Under the pieces are notes generated by a model, which worked only from the letters and a program-made list of their open reading frames with translations, was not told where the DNA came from and searched no databases. A stretch of DNA of 64,000 nt, from contig NZ_FRCS01000017.1 of the NCBI RefSeq assembly GCF_900143005.1, positions 62,001 to 126,000 on the forward strand, given 5' to 3'. Each line of letters begins with the position of its first letter. Positions within the stretch are counted from its first letter, which is position 1. Both the position numbers and the translations under genes were made by a program. Positions 29,845 through 37,764 of this stretch are shown in pieces. The stretch is from Cryptosporangium aurantiacum (GTDB lineage Bacteria; Actinomycetota; Actinomycetes; Mycobacteriales; Cryptosporangiaceae).

Positions 29845-29865
29845 TATATCGGCGACGAAGATATA
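29845..29865. promoter_or_regulatory. PadR-type operator (TATATC-N9-GATATA)
   Basis: Inverted repeat TATATC (29845-29850) and GATATA (29860-29865) in an otherwise GC-rich region. ATATATC/GATATAT words are the usual targets of actinobacterial PadR repressors. It overlaps the TATATT -10 box of the minus-strand transcript. Confidence 0.55.
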
Positions 29866-29952
29866 CCGCGAGAAAACGCACCGGGTTGCGTCTGATGGTG
29901 GGGTGGAGAGCGTCGTGCGTCTGCACCTGATCACACGATCGAAGGAGATCGG

Positions 29953-30522
29953 ATGACCGCCATCGTCGGCATCACGCATCACGGCGTTGTCCACATCGGT
30001 GGTGACTCCGCCGGCGTCTCCGGTTACGTCGTCCACCCGCGCGCCGACGCGAAGGTCTTCACGACCGGCGCCTACGCGTTCGGCTTCACCACCAGTTTCC
30101 GCATGGGCCAGCTCATCCGCTGGGCATGGACACCCCCGGAGCCACCCACCGGCGACCTGGATCGCTTCATGGCCACCACGTTCGTCGACGGCGTGCGTGA
30201 CTGTCTCAAGGCCGGAGGTTGGGCCAGTAAGGAGAACGAGCGCGAAACGGGCGGCGTGTTCCTCGTCGGCGTCGCAGGCCGGTTGTTCTACGTGGACTCC
30301 GACTACCAGATCGGGGAGTCAGCCCAGGGCTACAACGCGGTCGGCTCCGGGGACGAGGTGGCGCTGGGGGCGTTGTACGCCACCGCGCGCACCCGGATGA
30401 GCCCACGCCGACGGCTCCAGATCGCGCTGGAAGCCGCCGAGCGGTTCAACGGCAACGTCAGGGGCCCGTTCGCCTACGTCTCGACGCCCGCAGGCGGATC
30501 ACCAACGCACGTCCAGGGCTAG
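29953..30522 (+). CDS. HslV/proteasome-like Ntn-hydrolase peptidase
   Basis: 189 residues starting MTAIVGITHHGVVHIGGDSAG. After Met removal the catalytic triad positions of HslV fall in place: Thr1, Asp17 (GGDSAG) and Lys33 (ADAKVF), with the GSG motif in NAVGSGDEVALGAL near 129-141. This is the beta-fold of proteasome-type peptidases. No HslU ATPase or proteasome genes are nearby, so a partner, if any, is elsewhere. ATG 29953 follows GAAGGAG. Overall similarity outside the motifs looks low, so substrate and assembly are unknown. Confidence 0.72.
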   Translation: MTAIVGITHHGVVHIGGDSAGVSGYVVHPRADAKVFTTGAYAFGFTTSFRMGQLIRWAWTPPEPPTGDLDRFMATTFVDGVRDCLKAGGWASKENERETGGVFLVGVAGRLFYVDSDYQIGESAQGYNAVGSGDEVALGALYATARTRMSPRRRLQIALEAAERFNGNVRGPFAYVSTPAGGSPTHVQG

Positions 30523-30634
30523 CAGGCCACGGACGCCGGAGATGACGACGGAGCGCCCGTCCTCGGTGACCTCCGGTTGCCCCCGGTTCGCTCTGTGAAC
30601 CTCCCGGCGTTCGGTTACCCGGTACTGTCCGCCG

Positions 30635-31243
30635 GTGCACCTCGCCCTCATGTTTTTCCTCGTAGCGGCAGCCGTCGAGCTCGTCGCCGTCGCCGCCGAC
30701 TGGACCGCCCTGCAATGGGTGGCCAAGCCGCTCCTCGCTCCCCTGCTCGCCGTCTACCTGATCCGCCGCGCCAAGATCGACCTCGTCGTCGTGGCGCTCG
30801 GCTTCGCCACCGCGGGTGACGTCGCGCTCCTGGTCGACGACGACGTGGCGTTCCTGCTCGGCATGGCCTGCTTCCTCGGCACCCAGATCTGCCTGACGGT
30901 CGCGTTCCTGCGTCGCGCCCGGGCGCGGTGGTGGGCGTTCGCCCTGTACGGCCTGCTCTGGGCACTCGCCAACGCGCTGCTGTGGGAGCAGCTCGGTGAC
31001 CTGCGCGTCCCGGTGCTGGTCTACAGCCTGGTCCTGAGCGCGATGGCCGCCGCGGCGGTCGGGGTGTCGCCGCGGGTGGCGGCCGGCGGCGCGTTCTTCC
31101 TCGTCTCCGACTTCCTCATCGGGTTGGACGCCGCCGACGTGGGCGTGCCGGGGCAGCCGGTGCTGATCATGGCGACCTACATCACCGCGCTGGCCCTCAT
31201 CGTCACCGGCTGGGCGCGACTCTCCGGCGCACGATCTCGGTGA
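30635..31243 (+). CDS. YhhN/TMEM86-family membrane protein (lysoplasmalogenase-like)
   Basis: 202 residues, seven or eight transmembrane helices. Family landmarks: KPLLAPLLAVYL near 30, ATAGDVALLVDDDVAFLLGMACFLGTQ near 58-82, and GAFFLVSDFLIGLD near 150, with the conserved Asp residues. Animal TMEM86 members are lysoplasmalogenases; bacterial function is less sure. GTG 30635 is six bases after TACTGT, again a leaderless arrangement. The 3' end overlaps the convergent alkD-like gene by 41 bp. Confidence 0.83.
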   Translation: MHLALMFFLVAAAVELVAVAADWTALQWVAKPLLAPLLAVYLIRRAKIDLVVVALGFATAGDVALLVDDDVAFLLGMACFLGTQICLTVAFLRRARARWWAFALYGLLWALANALLWEQLGDLRVPVLVYSLVLSAMAAAAVGVSPRVAAGGAFFLVSDFLIGLDAADVGVPGQPVLIMATYITALALIVTGWARLSGARSR

Positions 31244-31871
31244 TCCAGATCGGCGCGAACGGCGACGTGCAGTTCGGAGGCGTCGGATAGTCCTTCAGCA
31301 CCTCCAGCCGCTCCCCGATCTCGATCGCCCTGGCGCGGTGTTCGGGGTGCTCGATCCCGATCTGCGCCAGGCAGTGGTTCATCGCCCACTGCAGCCGATC
31401 CGGCGCGTCCTTCATCGTCGCCTCGATGAGGTCGAGCAGACCGATCAGGTCGAGGCCCGCGGGGTTCTTCGCCACCCGTTCGGTGGTCAGCGCCCAGCCG
31501 GCGCTGGCCACCACCGGGTCCGGGTCCGCGAACCAGGTCACGCGCAGTTCCTCGGCGTGCGGGGTCTTCTTCACCACGTAGTTCACGAGCCAGTCCTGCA
31601 CCTTCGGCGTGCGCGCCTCGCGCAGCATGGCGTCCAGCTCGGCCCGCGCGAACGCTTTCGGGCGGCAGATCAGCAGCGCCAGCAGACGGGCCGCGCCGTC
31701 GCCGGTCCCCCACAGCGCCACCGCGAGGTCCTGCTGCGTCTTGAGCCGCTTGGCGACCGCGCGCAGCGTGCCGAGGTTCACGCCGTGGTCGTCACCGTGT
31801 TTCTCGTTCACCGCGCGGGTCTTGGGGTCCTCCAGCGCGGCCAGCTCGGCCATTACCTCGGCAACCGTCAT
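31203..31871 (-). CDS. AlkD-like DNA alkylation repair protein
   Basis: 222 residues of HEAT-like helical repeats: MAELAALEDPKTRAVNEKHGD, LGTLRAVAKRLKTQQDLAVALW, ELDAMLREARTPKVQDWLVNYVV and RLQWAMNHCLAQIGIEHPEHR. Matches the AlkD family of 3-methyl/7-methylpurine glycosylases by pattern. The promoter region upstream contains the AT palindrome CTTATATAAG (31884-31893), next to a GGGAGC ribosome site. Confidence 0.82.
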   Translation of the reverse strand: MTVAEVMAELAALEDPKTRAVNEKHGDDHGVNLGTLRAVAKRLKTQQDLAVALWGTGDGAARLLALLICRPKAFARAELDAMLREARTPKVQDWLVNYVVKKTPHAEELRVTWFADPDPVVASAGWALTTERVAKNPAGLDLIGLLDLIEATMKDAPDRLQWAMNHCLAQIGIEHPEHRARAIEIGERLEVLKDYPTPPNCTSPFAPIWITEIVRRRVAPSR

Positions 31872-32005
31872 GACCAGCTCCCACTTATATAAGTCAATCC
31901 TGAGATTAGAAAGTTACCTCCGTCACGTTGCCTCCAGCAAGACCCGCCGGTCACGCCACGATGACCCGAACCGAGGTCGGATTTGACCGCAAAGGAGCGG
32001 CTGCC

Positions 32006-32491
32006 ATGACCGAACCCCTGGAACAGCGCATCTCCACCACCCGCCGGATCGCCGCTCCCGCGGCCCGAATCTTCGCCGTGATCAGTGATCCCGACGGCCA
32101 CGTCGCGATCGACGGATCCGGAATGTTGATGGCCGCCGATGGCTCACGCCGGCTCACCGCGGTCGGCGACATGTTCATCATGAACATGGACCGGGAGCCG
32201 CTCGGCGACCTGCCGATGGGCAAGTACACCGTGCAGAACACCGTCGTCGCGTTCACGCCGGAAGCCGCGATCGCCTGGCAGCCGGGCGAGGTAGACGGGC
32301 GCCCGCTCGGCCACACCTACGGCTACACGCTCACTCCGGTCGGTACCGACACCACCGAGGTCACGTCCTACTGCGACTGGAGCGGCGTCCACCCGAAGAT
32401 CCTGACGATCCTGAGCTGGCCGGTCGTGCCGCTCAGCATGCTGGAGACCTCACTCGACAACTTGCAGCGACTCGTCGAAGAACGGGAGTAA
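32006..32491 (+). CDS. SRPBCC-fold protein (polyketide cyclase/START-like)
   Basis: 161 residues: ISTTRRIAAPAARIFAVISDPDGHVAIDG at the N-terminus, then FTPEAAIAWQPGEV and TSYCDWSGVHPKI, with a C-terminal amphipathic helix. Such small Bet v 1-type proteins bind hydrophobic ligands. ATG 32006 has AAAGGAG nine bases upstream; an in-frame upstream ATG lacks one. Divergent from the alkD-like gene. Ligand unknown. Confidence 0.8.
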   Translation: MTEPLEQRISTTRRIAAPAARIFAVISDPDGHVAIDGSGMLMAADGSRRLTAVGDMFIMNMDREPLGDLPMGKYTVQNTVVAFTPEAAIAWQPGEVDGRPLGHTYGYTLTPVGTDTTEVTSYCDWSGVHPKILTILSWPVVPLSMLETSLDNLQRLVEERE

Positions 32492-32563
32492 CGCGTTACC
32501 CGCCGGTAGATTGTCCTGGCCAGTGCGGCAGTGCCGCCGCACGGCCGGCTCAGGAGGCGGATC

Positions 32564-33820
32564 GTGACCGCGGACAACGTCGTGCCCGTCCGACGCGGAA
32601 CGCCGCGGCTCCACGAATGGCTGACCCGATCGATCCACGACCTCGCCCCGGCGATCGTCGCCGAGCTGGTCGAGCGGCTCCCGGTCTACTCCACGCTGCC
32701 GCCCGAGCAGTTGCGGCGGGACATCGTCCAGGTCGTGCAGCGCGCGCTGCGCGGGTTCGCCGCGTTCGTGCGCGACGGCGGCCCGCCGGACAGCGGGGAC
32801 CTGGCCGCGCTGCGGGAATCGGCCATCCGCCGCGCGGAGGAGGGCGTCCCGCTCGACGCGGTGCTCGGCGCGTACTTCGTCGGCGCCCGGTACCTGGTCG
32901 ACGCGTTCCTGCGGGAGGTGGACCACCACGAGGATCCGACCGCGGTCGCCCAGCTCCCCGGTCAGCTACTGACGCTCCTGCAGCCGGTGACCGCCGCGGT
33001 GCTGGACGGCTACCTGCGGGTGGCCCAGGCTTCCTGGAGTGCGGACCGGGACGCCGAACAAACACTGCTCAACGCCCTTTTGGACGGGAAGCCCGCCGGC
33101 GAGGCCGCAGCCCGCGCCGGTGTCGCCCTGCCCCCCGGTTACCTGGTGCTCAGCGTCGCCGTCGGCCGTCATCCGGACGAGACCGCGCCGGGCGTCGACC
33201 CGCTGATCGCGGCCCGCCGGAAGGTCCGCCGGTTACGCGCGGAGCTGCGCCACCAGACCCGGGGAACGGCTCTGGTGACGCTGGCCGCCGACGGTGGGCT
33301 CGTGCTGCTGCCGATGCCGGTGCCCGCCGACGCGCTGACCGCGGCGCACTGGCGCGACCTGGCCGACCTCGTCGACCGGCTGTCCCGCCAGTGCGGCGTG
33401 ACGCTGACCGTCGGCGCCGCCGAGGCCGAGTCGGACGGCGTTCCGGACGCCGCCCGGCTGGCCGCGGAGGTGCGGCAGGTGGCGTCCACGGCCGGTCGCG
33501 GCCCGGGTGTCCACCGGCTGTCCGACGTCCTGCTCGAATACCAGCTCAGCCGTCCCGGCGCCGCGCACGCGCAGCTGGCCGCGCTGCTGCGCCCGGTCGC
33601 CGAGCGCCCGGACCTCCTGGACACGCTGCAGGCGTTCCTGCGGTGCGCGCTCGATCGCCGGGAGACGGCGGCCCGGCTCCAGGTGCATCCGAACACCGTG
33701 GACTACCGGCTGCGCCGGGTCACCGCGCTGACCGGCCTGGACACCGGTCGCAGCCACGACCTCCTGCTCCTGCACGCGGCGCTGGCCGCCCTCGGCCGCC
33801 CGCCCGGTCACCGCGCCTGA
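32564..33820 (+). CDS. PucR/CdaR-type transcriptional regulator
   Basis: 418 residues. The C-terminus is the PucR helix-turn-helix (LLDTLQAFLRCALDRRETAARLQVHPNTVDYRLRRV). The middle is a GGDEF-like/CdaR region and the N-terminus a RsbT co-antagonist-like helical domain (WLTRSIHDLAPAIVAELVERL, AALRESAIRRAEEGVPLDAVL). GTG 32564 has AGGAGG six bases upstream. It ends inside the convergent symporter gene. Target genes are not evident. Confidence 0.87.
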   Translation: MTADNVVPVRRGTPRLHEWLTRSIHDLAPAIVAELVERLPVYSTLPPEQLRRDIVQVVQRALRGFAAFVRDGGPPDSGDLAALRESAIRRAEEGVPLDAVLGAYFVGARYLVDAFLREVDHHEDPTAVAQLPGQLLTLLQPVTAAVLDGYLRVAQASWSADRDAEQTLLNALLDGKPAGEAAARAGVALPPGYLVLSVAVGRHPDETAPGVDPLIAARRKVRRLRAELRHQTRGTALVTLAADGGLVLLPMPVPADALTAAHWRDLADLVDRLSRQCGVTLTVGAAEAESDGVPDAARLAAEVRQVASTAGRGPGVHRLSDVLLEYQLSRPGAAHAQLAALLRPVAERPDLLDTLQAFLRCALDRRETAARLQVHPNTVDYRLRRVTALTGLDTGRSHDLLLLHAALAALGRPPGHRA

Positions 33821-34698
33821 GGCTGCTCCGCGTCGGCCGTCGCCGCCGCCCGCCGCCGGGTGATCAGGAACCCGAACGCGGTGGCCAGGATGTACATGAG
33901 CACCGAGTAGACGGCGGCGGGGATCGCGACCTCGGTGCTGTCCAGGACGCTCAACGCGATCGTCAGCGCCACCGTGGTGTTGTGGATGCCGACCTCCATC
34001 GAGCAGGCGATCGCCTGCCGCTCGTCGAGGCGCAGCAGCCGGGCGCCGGCGTACCCGATCGTCAGGCTCGCCAGGCAGAACAGCCCGGTGATCAGCCCGA
34101 CCTCGCGGGCGTAGCCGGCCAGGTTCTCCCGCTCGCCGAACAGCGCGCCGAGCGCCACCAGGGCCAGCACCGCGATCGAGAACACCCGGACCGGGCGGTC
34201 GGCGCGGGCGGCGAACGCCTCGGAGCGGCGGCGAACCAGCATCCCGATCCCGACCGGGACCAGCACGATCGCGATCACCTGAACGACCTTGTCGATCTGG
34301 AGCCCGAGTTCGCCGTCGGCACCGAAGTGGTCGATCGCGAAGTTCGTGATCAGCGGCAGGGTCACGGCGGCGAGGACCGAGTTGATCGCGGTGAGCGAGA
34401 CGTTGAGCGCGACGTCGCCGCGGAACAGGTGGCTGAACAGGTTCGCGGTCGTCCCGCCGGGCGAGGCGGCCAGCAGCATGACGCCGACCGCGAGCAGCGG
34501 GTCGATGTCGAACGCCTTGACCAGGCCGAACGCGACCAGCGGCAGGACCACGACCTGGAGCACCAGCGCCACGGTCACCGCACGGGGCGTCTTCGCCACC
34601 CGGCGGAAGTCGGCGGGGGTGAGCGAGAGACCGAGGCCGAACATGATGATCGCCAGCGCGATCGGCAGGCCGACCGTGATCAGGGGAGAAGTGTCCAT
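33808..34698 (-). CDS. Bile acid:sodium symporter (BASS) family transporter
   Basis: 296 residues, nine or ten hydrophobic helices. Family motifs are IIMFGLGLSLTPADFRRV near 17-35, LLAASPGGTTANLFSHLFRGDVALNV near 90-115 and GIHNTTVALTIALS near 215. BASS proteins import organic anions with sodium. ATG 34698 follows GGAGG by ten bases. Substrate unknown; convergent with the PucR gene (13-bp overlap). Confidence 0.87.
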   Translation of the reverse strand: MDTSPLITVGLPIALAIIMFGLGLSLTPADFRRVAKTPRAVTVALVLQVVVLPLVAFGLVKAFDIDPLLAVGVMLLAASPGGTTANLFSHLFRGDVALNVSLTAINSVLAAVTLPLITNFAIDHFGADGELGLQIDKVVQVIAIVLVPVGIGMLVRRRSEAFAARADRPVRVFSIAVLALVALGALFGERENLAGYAREVGLITGLFCLASLTIGYAGARLLRLDERQAIACSMEVGIHNTTVALTIALSVLDSTEVAIPAAVYSVLMYILATAFGFLITRRRAAATADAEQPQAR

Positions 34699-34879
34699 GT
34701 ACCCGTCGACCTCCACGCTGCGGCCGGAAGAGCACTCATGATGCAGCCGAGCCCGGCGTCGTGGCGGTGTGGCGGATCCAAAGTTTCGGGGGCACGGTTG
34801 TGAGCACCCACAACGGCCCGACCCGTTCGCGGGCGGACATCGCGCTCGCGAGAGAATGAAACGGTAGGAAGGGGAGGCC

Positions 34880-35278
34880 GTGAAACGAGTGATCGTCGCC
34901 GTGGTCGGCGTCGTGCTGGTCGCTGTCGGCGTTCTGCTCCTGGTTCTCCCCGGTCCCGGGCTCCTGATCGTGCTCGCCGGGCTGCTCGTGCTGGCCACCG
35001 AGTTCCCCGCCGTGGACCGCTACGTGGTCCCGGTTCGCCGCCGGGCACTGCGGGCCGCGGACGACAGCGTGTCGTCGCCGCTGCGGATCGCCGCCTCGAT
35101 CGCGGGCGGCCTGTGGCTGATCGGCGCCGGCGTGGCCTGGGGTCTCGTCGACTGGCTGCCGTTCGCGGGCTGGAGCGCGGGCACCAGCCTGATCCTGTCC
35201 GGGTTCATCGTCCTCGGGCTGGTCGTCTGGAGTTACCGCCGGACCCGCACCCGGCAACGGGCCGGAACCCACGACTGA
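34880..35278 (+). CDS. PGPGW-motif small membrane protein
   Basis: 132 residues. Two transmembrane helices flank VLPGPGLLIVLAGLLVLATEFP, the PGPGW-type signature of a small family of unknown function common in actinobacteria; two further helices lie near 70-115. GTG 34880 sits right after GGGGAGGCC. The stop region carries a tandem CCACGACTGACC duplication (about 35268-35293). Confidence 0.75.
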   Translation: MKRVIVAVVGVVLVAVGVLLLVLPGPGLLIVLAGLLVLATEFPAVDRYVVPVRRRALRAADDSVSSPLRIAASIAGGLWLIGAGVAWGLVDWLPFAGWSAGTSLILSGFIVLGLVVWSYRRTRTRQRAGTHD

Positions 35279-35296
35279 CCCCACGACTGACCGCGG

Positions 35297-35983
35297 TTAC
35301 GCGACGTTCTCCCTGACGGGCGCCCGCCCGGGCGCCCGTCGCACGGTCTCCACCGCGTGCGCGATCCGCTCGGCCAGGTCGGCGTGGTCACCGGCGGAGT
35401 GGGTCAGGCCGCCGAGGATGTCCCGGGCGAACCGCGCGGCGATCTGCTCGACCGACTGCGGACCGTCCGGGCGGTACCAGGTCCAGGCGTAGTTGCACAT
35501 GCCGAAGATCTGCAGCGCGGACATCTGCGGGTCCTCGGTGTGCAGCAGTCCTCGCTGCACACCGTCGCGCACGATGTCCACGACGATCTGCGTGTACGCG
35601 GTCCGCTGCGTGCGCACGTAGTCGTTCAGTTCGCCCTCGAAGTACCTGACCAGCTCGCGCAGGCAGGCGAGGCTGGCCGCGCGGTCGTCACGGTGCGCGG
35701 CCAGCAGCGCGTAGATCATCGCGACGAGGCGGCTGACCGGGTCGTCCAGCTCGGCGAGGATGAACTCCGCCTCGGCGAAACGACGGCCGAAGTAGGCCAC
35801 GTGTACCTCGCCGAGCAGCGCTTCCTTGCTCCGGAAGTGGTGGACGATCGTGCCTTTGCTCAGGCCGAGTTCCGCCGCGACGTCGCCGAGGCTGGTATCG
35901 GCGTAACCGCGGGCCGCCACCTGCTCGGCGAAGACACGCAGGATCGCGTCGCGCGAGCTCGCGCGGGGAGTTCGATCGGCCAC
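35297..35983 (-). CDS. TetR-family repressor of the leucine-catabolic operon
   Basis: 228 residues. DNA-binding helices: DAILRVFAEQVAARGYADTSL and DVAAELGLSKGTIVHHFRSKEALL. The ligand domain resembles regulators of acyl-CoA metabolism (YFEGELNDYVRTQRTAYTQIV). It is divergent from the HMG-CoA lyase gene with a dyad in the 57-bp gap, so it most likely represses that operon and itself, with an acyl-CoA as probable inducer (inference). GTG 35983 is the start. Confidence 0.88.
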   Translation of the reverse strand: MADRTPRASSRDAILRVFAEQVAARGYADTSLGDVAAELGLSKGTIVHHFRSKEALLGEVHVAYFGRRFAEAEFILAELDDPVSRLVAMIYALLAAHRDDRAASLACLRELVRYFEGELNDYVRTQRTAYTQIVVDIVRDGVQRGLLHTEDPQMSALQIFGMCNYAWTWYRPDGPQSVEQIAARFARDILGGLTHSAGDHADLAERIAHAVETVRRAPGRAPVRENVA

Positions 35984-36003
35984 ACGTCCACCCTACCGGT
36001 ATC

Positions 36004-36033
36004 TTGCTGACCGTACGAGCGGTCAGTTACGGT
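36004..36033 (+). promoter_or_regulatory. Leucine-operon promoter with TetR dyad CTGACCG-N6-CGGTCAG
   Basis: A perfect 7-bp-arm inverted repeat (36007-36013 and 36020-36026) fills the spacer between a candidate -35 TTGCTG (36004-36009) and -10 TACGGT (36028-36033). Transcription would then begin at about GTG 36041. Bound repressor would block polymerase directly. Confidence 0.65.
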
Positions 36034-36040
36034 GAACAGC

Positions 36041-36988
36041 GTGCTGACCGACCCGGAGTACGGCGTCACCCGTCTGGACGGCCTGCCGTCCCGCATCACG
36101 ATCTGCGAGGTCGGGCCGCGTGACGGCCTGCAGAACGAAGCGGCCGTGCTGCCGGTCGCGGTGAAGGCCGAGTTCGTCGAGCGTCTCGCCGACGCCGGCC
36201 ACACGCTGGTCGAGACGACGAGCTTCGTGCACCCGAAGTGGGTGCCCCAGCTCGCCGACGCCGAGCAGCTGCTGGAGACTTTCAAGCCCACCGACGGTGT
36301 CCGCTACCCGGTGCTCGTGCCCAACCAGCGCGGGCTGGAGCGGGCGCTGGCGCTCGGCGTCCGCGACATCGCGGTGTTCGCCAGCGCCACCGAGTCGTTC
36401 GCCCGCCGCAACCTCAACCGCTCGGTGGACGAGTCGCTGGCGATGTTCGCCCCGGTCGTCGCGCGGGCCCGCGACGAGGGGCTCGGCGTCCGCGCGTACG
36501 TCTCGATGGCGTTCGGCGACCCGTGGGAGGGCGAGGTGCCGATCGCCCAGGTCGTCGACGTCGCCCGGCGCCTCACCGCGCTGGGCGTCACCGAACTCAG
36601 CCTGGGCGACACGATCGGCGTCGGCACGCCGGGTCGCGTGGTCGCCGTGCTCGACGCGCTGACCGGCGCGGACATCCCGATCGAGAGCCTCGCGGTGCAC
36701 TTCCACGACACGTACGGGCAGGCGCTGGCCAACACGCTCGCGGCGTTGCGCCGCGGCGTCACGATCGTCGACGCGTCCGCGGGCGGCCTCGGCGGCTGCC
36801 CGTACGCCCGCAGCGCGACCGGCAACCTCGCGACCGAGGACCTGCTGTGGCAGCTGCGCGGTCTCGGCATCGAGACCGGCGTCGACCTCAACAAGCTGGT
36901 CGAGACCAGCGTCTGGATGGCCGGGAAGCTCGGCCGTCCCAGCCCGTCGCGCACCGTCACCGCCCTCGCCGGGGAGGCCACCGAATGA
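36041..36988 (+). CDS. Hydroxymethylglutaryl-CoA lyase
   Basis: About 315 residues of the DRE-TIM family: ITICEVGPRDGLQNE near 19-33 with the metal/catalytic Arg-Asp, LSLGDTIGVGTP near 190, HFHDTYGQALANTLAAL near 223 and the Cys-loop GGLGGCPYARSATGN near 252. It splits HMG-CoA into acetyl-CoA and acetoacetate, the last step of leucine breakdown. GTG 36041 fits the promoter position; GTG 36032 is an in-frame alternative. First gene of the operon. Confidence 0.92.
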   Translation: MLTDPEYGVTRLDGLPSRITICEVGPRDGLQNEAAVLPVAVKAEFVERLADAGHTLVETTSFVHPKWVPQLADAEQLLETFKPTDGVRYPVLVPNQRGLERALALGVRDIAVFASATESFARRNLNRSVDESLAMFAPVVARARDEGLGVRAYVSMAFGDPWEGEVPIAQVVDVARRLTALGVTELSLGDTIGVGTPGRVVAVLDALTGADIPIESLAVHFHDTYGQALANTLAALRRGVTIVDASAGGLGGCPYARSATGNLATEDLLWQLRGLGIETGVDLNKLVETSVWMAGKLGRPSPSRTVTALAGEATE

Positions 36989-37764
36989 CGCTCGTCCACC
37001 GCGACACCGCCGACGGCGTCGCGACGATCACGCTCGACTCGCCGGCCAACCGGAACGCGCTGTCCGCGCAGCTCCGCCGCGAGCTGATCGACCACCTCGA
37101 CGCCGCGCTCGACGATGACGCCGCGCGTGTCCTCGTCCTCACCCACACCGGCAGCGTGTTCTGCTCGGGCATGGACCTGAAGGAGTCCCAGGGCGCCGAC
37201 GCCAATCAGCAGGGCATCAACGAGGTACCCCGCATCCTGGAGACGATCTGGAGCTCGCCGAAGCCGGTCCTCGCGCGGCTCGCCGGACCGGCCCGCGCGG
37301 GTGGTGTCGGCCTCATCGCCGCCTGCGACATCGCGATCGCGACCGACACCTGCACGTTCGGGTTCAGCGAGGTCCGGCTCGGGCTGGTGCCCGCGGTGAT
37401 CTCGGTGACCGTGCTCCCCCGGCTACTGCCACGCGCGGCTGGCGAACTGTTCCTCACCGGCGAGACGTTCGACGCCGCCCGCGCCGCCGACATCGGGCTG
37501 CTGAACAAGAGCGTTCCGGCCGAGGCCCTCGACGCCGAGGTGGCCCGCTACGTCGCGATGCTGCGGCTGGCCGCTCCGGGTGCGCTCGCCGGCACCAAAT
37601 CGCTGCTCCGCCGGTCCCGCCCCAGTTCGCTCGCCGACGACTTCGCCGCGATGAACGCGATGTCCGCGGCGTTCTTCGCCGGTGAGGAGGGCCAGGAGGG
37701 CATCCGCGCGTTCCGCGAGAAACGCCCACCGGCCTGGATCGCCGCGGACGGAGCCACCTCATGA
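36985..37764 (+). CDS. Enoyl-CoA hydratase, probable methylglutaconyl-CoA hydratase
   Basis: 259 residues of the crotonase fold: [38 protein letters not shown] near 51-66, and [25 protein letters not shown] near 95. The catalytic Glu region is [16 protein letters not shown]. Position between HMG-CoA lyase and methylcrotonyl-CoA carboxylase indicates 3-methylglutaconyl-CoA hydration. ATG overlaps the lyase stop (ATGA); it in turn overlaps the next gene by four bases. Confidence 0.88.
   Translation: MTLVHRDTADGVATITLDSPANRNALSAQLRRELIDHLDAALDDDAARVLVLTHTGSVFCSGMDLKESQGADANQQGINEVPRILETIWSSPKPVLARLAGPARAGGVGLIAACDIAIATDTCTFGFSEVRLGLVPAVISVTVLPRLLPRAAGELFLTGETFDAARAADIGLLNKSVPAEALDAEVARYVAMLRLAAPGALAGTKSLLRRSRPSSLADDFAAMNAMSAAFFAGEEGQEGIRAFREKRPPAWIAADGATS

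Noticed and set aside
34797-34814. Inverted repeat GTTGTG-N6-CACAAC upstream of the PGPGW gene
   Set aside because: Short arms, no promoter or regulator context; chance is likely.
35315-35340. Perfect 12-bp hairpin GACGGGCGCCCG as a terminator of the PGPGW gene
   Set aside because: It lies within the C-terminal codons of the TetR gene and may simply reflect GC-rich coding; possible but not supportable as a separate feature.
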